Source of the DNA: Thermanaerovibrio velox DSM 12556
Lineage (GTDB): Bacteria; Synergistota; Synergistia; Synergistales; Synergistaceae
NCBI RefSeq assembly: GCF_000237825.1
Contig: NZ_CM001377.1
Coordinates: 1,302,001-1,366,000 of the forward strand
Reading direction: 5' to 3'
Length of the DNA stretch: 64,000 nt
Shown: piece after piece, positions 7,644 to 15,502 of the stretch
Numbering within the stretch: the first letter of the stretch is position 1
Layout: the number at the start of each line of letters is the position of its first letter
Position numbers and translations under genes: made by a program
The notes under the pieces: generated by a model
The model's database searches: none
What the model saw: only the letters and a program-made list of their open reading frames with translations
Told to the model about the DNA's origin: nothing

Positions 7644-9406
7644 TATGCCACAGGGGCCCCCAAGAGCCTTCCGGAGACGACCGATGCGGAAGGCTCCTCC
7701 TAATAGGCAACCCCAACGTGGGTAAGAGCGCCCTATTCTCCCGATTGACCGGCTTGGACGCGGTATCTTCAAATTACCCGGGGACCACCATAGGTTTCTT
7801 GGAGGGCACCCTTGAGCACCGTGGCAAGTCATACCGAGTCATCGACGTGCCGGGAGCATACACGTTAAGCGCCACCAACGAGGCAGAGGAGATAGCAAGA
7901 CGCATCGTTGACGAGGGGGCCCAGAGGGCCATAATCGTGCTGGACGCCACCGCCCTGGAAAGAAACCTGGTGCTGGCCATGGAGGTGCTGGAGCGGAAGA
8001 TACCCTCGGTGGTGGCCCTCAACATGGTGGACGAGGCACGCCACAAGGGGATAATCATAGACATCCAGGCGCTTGAGAGGGAACTAGGGGTCCCGGTGGT
8101 CCCCACCGTGGCGGTGACAGGCCAGGGCATCCGGGAACTCCTGGACAAGCTGGACCAGGCCAGGGAGTCGCACCTTCCCCAGTGTTCCAAGGAGGAGCGC
8201 TGGAACCGCATAGGCAACGTGGTAGATCGGGTCCAGCGGGTAGAGCATCGGCACCACACCCTGGTGGACAAGCTGGAGGACGCAAGCGTCAACCCCATAT
8301 GGGGATCACTGCTCGGCATACTGATCCTGGGGGCTTCCCTGTACCTGGTCCGGGGCATCGGAGAGGGGCTCATATCCCACGTGTTCGACCCCTTGTTCGA
8401 GGGGCTATTAAGGCCCATCCTGGAGGACCTCGCAAGGAACCTGGGGGACGGCATGCTGAGAAAGGTCCTCATAGGGACCCTATTCCAAGGGAAGATCGAT
8501 TTCGAGCTGAGCTTCGGGCTTCTAACCACCGGGCTTTACGTGGAGTTCGCCATGGTGCTGCCCTACATAATCGCATTCTACGGGGTTTTAAGCCTTCTCG
8601 AGGACGTGGGCTACCTGCCTCGCCTTGCAATCCTGTTCGACGCCCTGCTCCATCGAATGGGGATACACGGCTACGCGGTGATCCCAACGCTGCTAGGGCT
8701 AGGCTGCAACGTCCCGGGCATACTGGCCACACGGGTCCTGGAATCTAAACGGGAGCGCTTCATAGCATCCACCCTAATATCCGTGGCGGTCCCATGTACA
8801 TCCCTCCAGGCCATGGTAGTAGGCGCCCTGGGGGACAGCCCCATGCACATGGGGGCAGTATACCTTACGCTCCTCTCCTCTTGGGTCATCATAGGACGCA
8901 TACTCCACCGCCTCTTGCCGGGCTTCAGCCCGGAGTTAATCGTGGAGATACCTCCCTACAGACGCCCTTCCCCTTCTGCCCTATGGCTCAAGCTTCGCCT
9001 GAGGGTCAAGGACTTCCTCCTAGAGGCAACACCCCTGGTCCTTGGGGGTATATTGCTGGTTAACGGCCTTGAGGCCCTGGGCGTCATGGATCTCATATCC
9101 GCGGTGTTCGGCCCCCCAATCAGGTTTCTGACCGGCCTGCCCCCAAGCGCGGCAGGACCTATAGTCATGGGGCTCTTCCGAAAAGACGTGGCGGTGGGAC
9201 TGCTCCTACCCCTTGGGCTCACGGTCAATCAGATGACCGTGGCGGTCACGTTGCTGGCCATGACCTTCCCATGCATAGCCACATTCGTGGTCTTGCTCAA
9301 GGAGCTAGGCTCCAAGGACACCATGAAGTCACTGCTGATCATGGTGATAGCCGCCCTGTCCGCCGGCTCGATCCTGAACGGGATCCTGAAATTGACGACC
9401 CATTGA
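7634..9406 (+). CDS. feoB: Ferrous iron transporter FeoB
   Basis: A 590-aa inner-membrane Fe(II) transporter. The N-terminal GTPase domain shows GNPNVGKS (residues 25-32), DVPG (71-74) and NMVD (130-133). A helical spacer follows, then two gate domains with many hydrophobic helices, including GLGCNVPGI and VPCTSLQAM, and the FeoB C-terminal segment. It is shorter than many FeoB proteins (usually 650-800 aa) because the GTPase domain starts close to the N-terminus and the tail is short. ATG 7634 lies inside the end of feoA. truD follows after only 3 nt, so all three genes are probably co-transcribed. Confidence 0.95.
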   Translation: MPLICHRGPQEPSGDDRCGRLLLIGNPNVGKSALFSRLTGLDAVSSNYPGTTIGFLEGTLEHRGKSYRVIDVPGAYTLSATNEAEEIARRIVDEGAQRAIIVLDATALERNLVLAMEVLERKIPSVVALNMVDEARHKGIIIDIQALERELGVPVVPTVAVTGQGIRELLDKLDQARESHLPQCSKEERWNRIGNVVDRVQRVEHRHHTLVDKLEDASVNPIWGSLLGILILGASLYLVRGIGEGLISHVFDPLFEGLLRPILEDLARNLGDGMLRKVLIGTLFQGKIDFELSFGLLTTGLYVEFAMVLPYIIAFYGVLSLLEDVGYLPRLAILFDALLHRMGIHGYAVIPTLLGLGCNVPGILATRVLESKRERFIASTLISVAVPCTSLQAMVVGALGDSPMHMGAVYLTLLSSWVIIGRILHRLLPGFSPELIVEIPPYRRPSPSALWLKLRLRVKDFLLEATPLVLGGILLVNGLEALGVMDLISAVFGPPIRFLTGLPPSAAGPIVMGLFRKDVAVGLLLPLGLTVNQMTVAVTLLAMTFPCIATFVVLLKELGSKDTMKSLLIMVIAALSAGSILNGILKLTTH

Positions 9407-9409
9407 ACC

Positions 9410-10582
9410 ATGTGCAAGGCCCAGACCTACCAGCTTAAACGCCTCCCGGAGGACTTCGTGGTTCATGAGGTCCTAGAGGAGGGTTTCATCAAGGACCGAG
9501 GAGACTTCATAGTCTACCGGATGGAGAAGAGGGACATGGGGACCCAGGAGGCCGTAGAGGCCATCGCCTCGAAAAGCGGGGTCCCCATTAGGGACATCCG
9601 CTTCGGGGGCCGAAAGGACAAAAGGGGAGTCACAAGCCAGTTCATCACTGTCCCCGCAGGGACAAGGGAGCTAACCACGGAGGGAGGCGGGAACATATCC
9701 CTCCGCAGGATAGGCTTCGCCCTCTCCCACATAGCCCCCTCAAACATAACCGGCAACCAGTTCACCGTAACCGTCAGGGGACTGGAGAGCCAGGACATCT
9801 TCGCAAAACGGGTTTCCAAGGGGGAACAGGGGTTCCCAAACTACTTCGACGACCAGCGGTTCGGCAGCTTGGGCAAAAGCGGAGCTTACTTCGCGGAGAG
9901 GCTCATCAGGGGACACCTCAACGGGGCCCTAAAACTCCTTTTAACCGATATAACCCCCGAGGATACCCCAAGGGAAAGGGAGCGAAAGGCCCTCATGGCG
10001 GAGATATGGGGAGACTTCAAGGATTGCTTGCCCCTGGCTTCGTCCCCGTGGGCAAAGAAGATCCTATCCGCCCTGGCGGAGGATCACTCATCCAGGGGCA
10101 TGAAAGGGGCACTGCGGCTTATACCTAGGGAGCAGCTGAGCATGCTCTTCTCGGCCTACCAGTCGTTCCTCTGGAACCTCACCACCAGCAGGCTCATGGA
10201 GGCATCCTCTGACGGACATACCGTAATCCTCAGAGGCGGCGAAGTATTCTTCCCTCATGCAAGACCCGAAGGGCACCCCATGTTGGTTCCCACCGCATCT
10301 TACAAGATGCCCCCCATGGAAGGGGCCGTCAGGGAGGCCTTTCAACAAACCCTGGAGGAGCGGGGCATAAAGACCTCGGACTTTAACATCCGGTTCATAC
10401 GCTCCGTACACTTCGGTTCCTACGACAGGGCCACATGGCAATTCCCCAGAGGTTTGAGGATCTCGTCCTCTTCCCCCGACGAGCTCAACCCGGGAAAGCA
10501 CAAGGCGGTGCTGGAGTTTAACCTGCCAAGGGGAAGCTACGCCACCATGTTCATAAGGTACCTGATGGAGAGGCCGGTATGA
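9410..10582 (+). CDS. truD: tRNA pseudouridine(13) synthase TruD
   Basis: A 390-aa TruD-family pseudouridine synthase, modifying U13 of tRNAs. The N-terminal PEDFVVHEV motif and the catalytic block GGRKDKRGVTSQ with Asp70 are clear, as is FPNYFDDQRFGS further on, typical of TruD. It follows feoB with a 3-nt gap, so it is read in the same transcript, an apparently incidental pairing with iron transport. Its last 32 bp overlap the 3' end of the convergent ABC ATPase gene. Confidence 0.94.
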   Translation: MCKAQTYQLKRLPEDFVVHEVLEEGFIKDRGDFIVYRMEKRDMGTQEAVEAIASKSGVPIRDIRFGGRKDKRGVTSQFITVPAGTRELTTEGGGNISLRRIGFALSHIAPSNITGNQFTVTVRGLESQDIFAKRVSKGEQGFPNYFDDQRFGSLGKSGAYFAERLIRGHLNGALKLLLTDITPEDTPRERERKALMAEIWGDFKDCLPLASSPWAKKILSALAEDHSSRGMKGALRLIPREQLSMLFSAYQSFLWNLTTSRLMEASSDGHTVILRGGEVFFPHARPEGHPMLVPTASYKMPPMEGAVREAFQQTLEERGIKTSDFNIRFIRSVHFGSYDRATWQFPRGLRISSSSPDELNPGKHKAVLEFNLPRGSYATMFIRYLMERPV

Positions 10583-11321
10583 CCGCCACCTCCCCGTTAT
10601 CCCCCTTAAGCAGGCTGAAGGGCACCTGGTAAGCCGCTTCCAACACCCCAAGGTCTGGTCGTCCTTCATCCATGGAGGCTATGATACGTCCTTCCCTCAT
10701 TACGATAACCCTCCGGCTCCAACCAAGGGCCAGGTTGATGTCGTGCAATACCACCAGAACCACCCGGTCCATGGATACCCTATCCAGGAGCGCCATAACC
10801 TCCACCGCATGTTTGGGATCCAGCGCCGCGGTGGGCTCATCCAAGAGCAGGACCTTAGGGACCCTGGCCATCGCCCTGGCCAGGGCAACCCTTGCGGATT
10901 CCCCACCTGACAGGGTCGCGGCCTCACGATCCGCCAGGGGAAGAACCCCCACATCCGCCATGGCCTTCTCCGCCATGGCAGCCTCCCTCTTTCCGTACCC
11001 CCTGAAGGGCCCGACCAAGGGATAAAGCCCCATGGTAACCACCTGACGGACCGTAAAACCCCTATCGAAACCAATGGACTGAGGCATCAGGGATACCAGG
11101 GAAGCCCTCTCACGGCTTGAAAGCCTTTGAAGATCCAGTCCATCCAACGTAACCGAACCATGAAACGGCACAAGCCCCCCCAAGGCTTTAAGCAACGTGC
11201 TCTTGCCGCTTCCGTTGGGGCCAACCAGGGCGGTCACCCCGCCAGGCGTTAGGGACAGGTGGACCCCACTGATTATCTGCCTGCCGCCCAGGCTTACCGA
11301 TATCCCATCCGCCCTAAGCAT
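10551..11321 (-). CDS. ABC transporter ATP-binding protein (FepC/BtuD type)
   Basis: A 256-aa ATPase for a type II importer of iron-siderophore, heme or cobalamin. Seen: Walker A GPNGSGKSTL, Q-loop SLMPQSIGF, signature LSGGESARVALARA, Walker B VLLLDEPTAALDP and the switch His in LVVLHDINLALG. It overlaps its permease gene by 8 nt. Together with the CobT-like gene at the head of the set it suggests corrinoid uptake, though iron-chelate is equally possible given feoAB next door. No substrate-binding protein gene is in the window, so specificity is unresolved. Confidence 0.93.
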   Translation of the reverse strand: MLRADGISVSLGGRQIISGVHLSLTPGGVTALVGPNGSGKSTLLKALGGLVPFHGSVTLDGLDLQRLSSRERASLVSLMPQSIGFDRGFTVRQVVTMGLYPLVGPFRGYGKREAAMAEKAMADVGVLPLADREAATLSGGESARVALARAMARVPKVLLLDEPTAALDPKHAVEVMALLDRVSMDRVVLVVLHDINLALGWSRRVIVMREGRIIASMDEGRPDLGVLEAAYQVPFSLLKGDNGEVAVIPASPSGTL

Positions 11322-12294
11322 CGCGGCTGCCCCTCCAAACCAGCCATAAGAATACCGGGCCCCCTATGAGGCTTGTCATGACCCCAACCGGCATCTCTCC
11401 CAACATCCGGCACAACACGTCCGCCCACACCAGCATGACCCCCCCAAGCAGGGCGGAACAAACTGATAGCCAAAGGCAGGAAGGCCCTAGCAGAAGCCTC
11501 ATAGTATGGGGGGCCACCAATCCGACGAAGCCTATGACCCCGAACTGCCCCACCACCAAAGCCGCAGCACAGGAGGCCCCAAGGAGGGCTAAGACCCTTA
11601 CAACTCCCTCGCGGACCCCAAGGGAGGATGGATCCGCCCCGGAGGCGAAGAGGTCAAGCTCCTTGTGAAGCCCAAGGGACGTGCAAAATCCCGAAAGGGC
11701 CCCCAAAAGGGATAGGAAAACCCCATACCAAGTGGCACCGGAGAAGCTCCCCATGAGCCACAAAACTATGGCGGACACCTTCTCCCCCGCCAATGCCTTC
11801 AGCAGGGTAAGCCCAGATCCGAGGACCGAGCTTACCACCACGCCGGACATTATCATCCCCGATGAGCCGGCACCAAACGACAACCCAAGTACCAGCACCA
11901 GGGAGGCAAAACCCCCTGCGAGGGCACCGGCGGAGGGACTAATCCCCAAGAGGATGGCCGCAGCGGCTCCGAACGCCGCCCCTGACGCAACCCCAAGGGT
12001 ATAGGGCTCCGCCAGGCGGTTTCTAAAGACCCCCTGGAATATCACCCCAGCGCACGCAAGGGCGACACCGGAAAGGAACCCCCCAAGTGTCCTGGGAAGC
12101 CTTAGGTACCAGACGACGAAAGAGCCTGAAAGAGCCTCTCCCGGAGGCGGCCCGGAGAGTACGGCCCGGGCGACATCCTGGAACGACATCCCCCACTCCC
12201 CCACGGAAGCTCCGAGGATCACACCTCCAAGGGCAGCCAATGATAGCAACGCCGCCGCTATTGGCGGCAGATTCCTGTGAAACCTTGAACCCAT
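11314..12294 (-). CDS. FecCD/BtuC family ABC transporter permease
   Basis: A 326-aa polytopic permease with about ten hydrophobic helices. Family segments are present: LRLPRTLGGFLSGVALACAGVIFQ near the start, and further on NRLAEPYTLGVASGAAFGA and GFVGLVAPHTMR, the coupling-helix region of BtuC/FecD proteins. One permease and one ATPase would assemble as a C2D2 complex. It sits 10 bp downstream of the CobT-like gene and overlaps the ATPase gene, forming a three-gene unit. Substrate: corrinoid or siderophore, not resolvable from sequence. Confidence 0.93.
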   Translation of the reverse strand: MGSRFHRNLPPIAAALLSLAALGGVILGASVGEWGMSFQDVARAVLSGPPPGEALSGSFVVWYLRLPRTLGGFLSGVALACAGVIFQGVFRNRLAEPYTLGVASGAAFGAAAAILLGISPSAGALAGGFASLVLVLGLSFGAGSSGMIMSGVVVSSVLGSGLTLLKALAGEKVSAIVLWLMGSFSGATWYGVFLSLLGALSGFCTSLGLHKELDLFASGADPSSLGVREGVVRVLALLGASCAAALVVGQFGVIGFVGLVAPHTMRLLLGPSCLWLSVCSALLGGVMLVWADVLCRMLGEMPVGVMTSLIGGPVFLWLVWRGSRDA

Positions 12295-12304
12295 GGCCTA
12301 AGGT

Positions 12305-13300
12305 TTATCCACTAAACCCCATCATGAGGGAGTAGATCTCCTCGACCTTCCCGCAAAGTTTTTCCACCGACACCCCCAGCTCCCGGGCGTACCAAAACGC
12401 CCCGCCGGCTCCTACCCCCTCCTTGACGTAACCCTTCTCATAGTCCGCAAGACCCTTGTGGGGGGATCGTGAGAAGTCCAGCGGAGCAGCGTAGGGTTCA
12501 GCACCTAGTGAAGACGCCATCTCAAGGAAGGCACAGGACCTGTCCTGGGCCACGTACTTGGTGGTGGCCACCACCACCTTCCCATCCCATCCCATGGCCC
12601 TCAAGACCGCCAGAACCGCCAACATCTGGGTCCCACCGGCCAGGACCACCCGGGCATCCCGCGGCAGTCCGAAGACAAAACCCGCCACCGCGGCCTGCAT
12701 GGGATCCCCCATCTCCCGAACGGCCTTAAGAGGGTCATCCCTGAAGGCACCAAATCCGCCGCCACACCTTGAACATCCCTTCTGCCATATGGTCTCCTTG
12801 AGGTTTATTGGATTCAGAGGTCCCGCGGAGGACACCATGCCCTCAACCCCCAATGACCTTAAAACCATAAGGGCAGTGGTGGTTCCCCCGGGCACAGATT
12901 CCCCTATCACGTAAGGTTCTTTCATCCCACCCATAGATCTGCCAAGCTCACAAGCGGCGTCAAATACCTCCCTGGCATTCGGAACCGCTGAGACGAGCGA
13001 CGGATCCCCACCGGGATCACACTTGAGATCCACGTGAGGACAGGCCGGGGGAAGGTAAGATCCGCACCGGACCACGATAAACGGGAACCTCGCCATCTCC
13101 CAGGCGGCCCGGGTTATAAGCGCCGGCGTCGGATGTCCCTCCGGATCGACAGGCACTGCATCAACAACCCTGGGGCGCCCGTAGTAGAGAACGTCCGCGT
13201 CGGCGGCAGCGGTAAAAGGTATCACCGCCGGGTTGGCTCCAGCTGCGGATATGCCGGGTATCTTGCAGACATCACTGGCACCGATGAACAAGAAGAACAT
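12305..13300 (-). CDS. CobT-like nicotinate-nucleotide phosphoribosyltransferase family protein (TIGR00303 type)
   Basis: A 331-aa protein resembling the archaeal-type CobT-like family, related to nicotinate mononucleotide:dimethylbenzimidazole phosphoribosyltransferase of lower-ligand assembly in B12. Seen: ESVPGGTTTALMVLRSLG, VLAGGTQMLAVLAVL and VKEGVGAGGAFWYA, whose Glu corresponds to the catalytic base region of CobT. It is first in a unit with a BtuC/BtuD-like permease and ATPase, which fits corrinoid salvage. I chose ATG 13300 with GGAGG at 13311-13315; an open frame extends much further upstream but lacks family sequence. I looked for a cobalamin riboswitch in 13301-13441 and found no recognisable B12 box. 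Confidence 0.82.
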   Translation of the reverse strand: MFFLFIGASDVCKIPGISAAGANPAVIPFTAAADADVLYYGRPRVVDAVPVDPEGHPTPALITRAAWEMARFPFIVVRCGSYLPPACPHVDLKCDPGGDPSLVSAVPNAREVFDAACELGRSMGGMKEPYVIGESVPGGTTTALMVLRSLGVEGMVSSAGPLNPINLKETIWQKGCSRCGGGFGAFRDDPLKAVREMGDPMQAAVAGFVFGLPRDARVVLAGGTQMLAVLAVLRAMGWDGKVVVATTKYVAQDRSCAFLEMASSLGAEPYAAPLDFSRSPHKGLADYEKGYVKEGVGAGGAFWYARELGVSVEKLCGKVEEIYSLMMGFSG

Positions 13301-13330
13301 CACGTTATACCTCCCTCGTCGATGGGGGTC

Positions 13331-13359
13331 TTGACTTAAACTGAGCACAGGAGTAGAAC
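13331..13359 (+). promoter_or_regulatory. Sigma-70-type promoter of the A/V-ATPase operon
   Basis: TTGACT (13331-13336) and TAGAAC (13354-13359) are separated by 17 bp. Transcription would begin near 13366, giving a leader of about 75 nt before the first ATPase gene at 13442. It lies within the intergenic region shared with the divergent CobT-like gene. Confidence 0.55.
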
Positions 13360-13441
13360 TCCATTGCCATGCACCGCCGTTGAAGGATAATCCATAAAAG
13401 GGACTTTTGAAAGCCCCTACACCTAAGGGGGTTAAGGACCC

Positions 13442-14068
13442 ATGAAGACCAAGCCAGCACCTACGCGTGGTAACCTGAGCAAGGTCAAGAAGGCCCTGGA
13501 ACTGGCCAGGAGGGGACATGACCTCCTGGAACAGAAAAGACAGATCCTCATGATGGAGCTCATGAAACACCTTGAGTCCGCCAGGGAGGTCCAGGGGGAG
13601 ATGAAAAGGCTCTTCGAGGAGGCTTACTCCTCCCTGCAAAGGGCTAACGTTTCCATGGGCATAGATAACGTGGAGGAGATGGCCCAATCAATTCCCGTGA
13701 CCGATGTCATAACCATACGACTTAGGTCTGTCATGGGGGTTGACATCCCCGAGGTGGACCCCATAGCAGAATCCCCGATGCCAAGCTATTCCCTCATAGG
13801 TTCCTCTTGCCCGATGGATCGAGCATACCTTAACGCTCGAAAGGTTTTGTCGCTGATACTCAAGCTTGCGGAGGTGGAAAACTCGGTCTACCGGCTGGCA
13901 GTTCAAATAAGGAAGACCTATCGTAGGGTCAACGCCCTGAAGAAGGTGATAATCCCGTACAACCAAGAGGCCGAGAGGTTCATATCCGATGCACTGGAGG
14001 AGATGGACAGGGAGGACTTCGTGAGGATGAAGGCGGCCAAGGAGGGCCGGGGAGGTGAAGAGAATTGA
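13442..14068 (+). CDS. ntpD: A/V-type ATPase subunit D (central stalk)
   Basis: A 208-aa subunit D, the central rotor shaft that couples the catalytic head to the membrane ring. Seen: the N-terminal PTRGNLSKVKKALELARRGHDLLEQKRQIL, the family signature helix, and the C-terminal helix with RRVNALKKVIIPYNQEAERFI. It is the first gene of the operon, unlike the more common arrangement where D comes last. ATG 13442 follows AGGGGG and AAGGA. Its stop overlaps the TTG start of the next gene (TTGA). Confidence 0.95.
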   Translation: MKTKPAPTRGNLSKVKKALELARRGHDLLEQKRQILMMELMKHLESAREVQGEMKRLFEEAYSSLQRANVSMGIDNVEEMAQSIPVTDVITIRLRSVMGVDIPEVDPIAESPMPSYSLIGSSCPMDRAYLNARKVLSLILKLAEVENSVYRLAVQIRKTYRRVNALKKVIIPYNQEAERFISDALEEMDREDFVRMKAAKEGRGGEEN

Positions 14069-14412
14069 CATCCCTTGAGGAGACCCTGGCAGTCCTGCTG
14101 GGGGCCGAGAGCGAGGCCAAGAGGCTGGTCCAGGAGGCCAAGGATGAGGCAGAGACCCTGATAAGGAAGGGACAGGAGGATTTCATAAGGGAGAGGGACA
14201 TGCGGATATCCGCCGCCCGCCAGAGGGCAGCGGCGATGCTGGAGAACGCCCGCAACGCCGCCCAGGCGGAGGCGGAGGAGATAATCCGCAACGGAAAGGC
14301 CCGAAGGGAGCGAATGCAGCGGGCATTCGAGGATAACGCCCGCCAGGTGGTCCATGCCATCGCCCTTGAGGAGGCGGAGGCCATTCTTGAAGGGAGATAC
14401 TGGAGGGGATGA
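14065..14412 (+). CDS. A/V-type ATPase subunit G/H (peripheral stalk)
   Basis: A 115-aa, highly charged coiled coil of the G/H type (AhaH/NtpF), which pairs with subunit E to form the peripheral stalk. Nearly the whole chain is a heptad-like helix rich in Ala, Glu and Arg, and the EAKDEAETLIRKG and AARQRAAAMLENARNAA stretches are typical. The TTG start at 14065 has GGAGGTG 7 nt upstream (14051-14057) and overlaps the stop of subunit D; its own stop overlaps the C-subunit start as ATGA. Confidence 0.85.
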   Translation: MTSLEETLAVLLGAESEAKRLVQEAKDEAETLIRKGQEDFIRERDMRISAARQRAAAMLENARNAAQAEAEEIIRNGKARRERMQRAFEDNARQVVHAIALEEAEAILEGRYWRG

Positions 14413-15502
14413 TAACCTTCAGCGCCAACGGAGAAAGACTCTCCAGCGGGGTAAAGGCCAAGGTAATGCTCTCCAACCTATTGAGCGACGAAACCATGTG
14501 GGAACTGCTCCACGACGACAGCATGGAGGAGATAGCTGCTAGGCTCAAGAGGCAGGAGGGCTACAGGGAGTATCTGTTGAAACTACCCCCGGGGGAGATC
14601 CATAGATATGACCTGGAGGGGGAGCTTAAACGCATACCTTTGCTGGAAACCGGACAGTTCATCGCCAGGTCCGCAGGGCCTAGGGCCCGTTTCCTCACCG
14701 CATGGGGTTGGAGAAAGGACTCGGAGAACCTAAAGTCCATCCTAAGGCATGTCCACACCGGGAGGAAGGATCCCGGGGGACTTAAAAAAAGCTCTACCAG
14801 GTCCCCCTATCCAAGGTTCCCTATGAAGCACTGCTCAGCGCGTCCAACTTCGGCGAGGTCCTGTCGTTCCTTAGGGAAACCCCTTATCACTCTCCCCTGG
14901 AGGAACCCCTGAGGAAGCTTCAGGAGGGGGAGACCAGGAGCCTGTTCAACGCCGAGATGGCCCTGGACATGACCGCAGAGGGAAGCGTTGCAAGGGCCCT
15001 TTCTAAGCTCCCACCGGAGGATAGAGAACAGGTCAAGGGCTTCCTGGGCGAGAGGTGGGATCTCTTTAACCTATACACCATATACAGGGCCAGGTTCTTC
15101 TTCCAGATGGGGCCGGAGGAGACCATGGGGCGACTTCTGCCCCATCGTCACAAGCTATCCGCAGAAACCCTGAGGGTTCTTTGCAGAACCCCAAACGAGA
15201 AGGCCTTCTCCCAAACCGTATCTCCCACCCCCTATGGGCATGTTTTCAACTTAAGGGTAATAAATGATGACATGGGTATCGAGAGGAACCTTAAAAGGCA
15301 TCTTCTGATCAAGGCAACGGGTTTTCTCAGGCGCCAGCCGCCATCGTTCCAATCCGCTTTCTTCTACCTATACGTCCGGGAGCTGGAGGTGGAGGACATA
15401 ATAACCGCCATAGAGGACGTGCGATACGACTACGACAGAAGGAACGCGGCGATGTACCTTTCAAGGCCTCTCATAGCTAGGGGGGATTCCATGTGGCAGT
15501 GA
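14409..15502 (+). pseudogene. ntpC: A/V-type ATPase subunit C, apparent frameshift at a run of seven A
   Basis: Subunit C is the funnel that joins the central stalk to the membrane ring. The frame beginning at ATG 14409 reads well to about 14790, then degenerates into Ser/Pro/Arg-rich sequence. From the same point the -1 frame gives good protein (KKLYQVPLSKVPYEALLSAS) through to FYLYVRELEVEDI and the stop at 15502. The switch is at seven A (14784-14790). One more A restores a single frame of 364 aa, a little longer than known C subunits. All neighbouring subunit genes are intact, so a sequencing error is likely. Ribosomal or polymerase slippage on the A-run is an alternative. Labelled pseudogene only because the frame is interrupted as given. 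Confidence 0.87.

Noticed and set aside
13301-13441. Cobalamin riboswitch before the CobT-like gene
   Set aside because: I looked for a B12 box and the flanking stems on the minus strand and found nothing convincing in 140 bp, which is also short for the full element.
13301-13687. Longer start for the CobT-like protein
   Set aside because: The extra residues cross the divergent promoter and the start of the ATPase D gene and lack family similarity; ATG 13300 has GGAGG.
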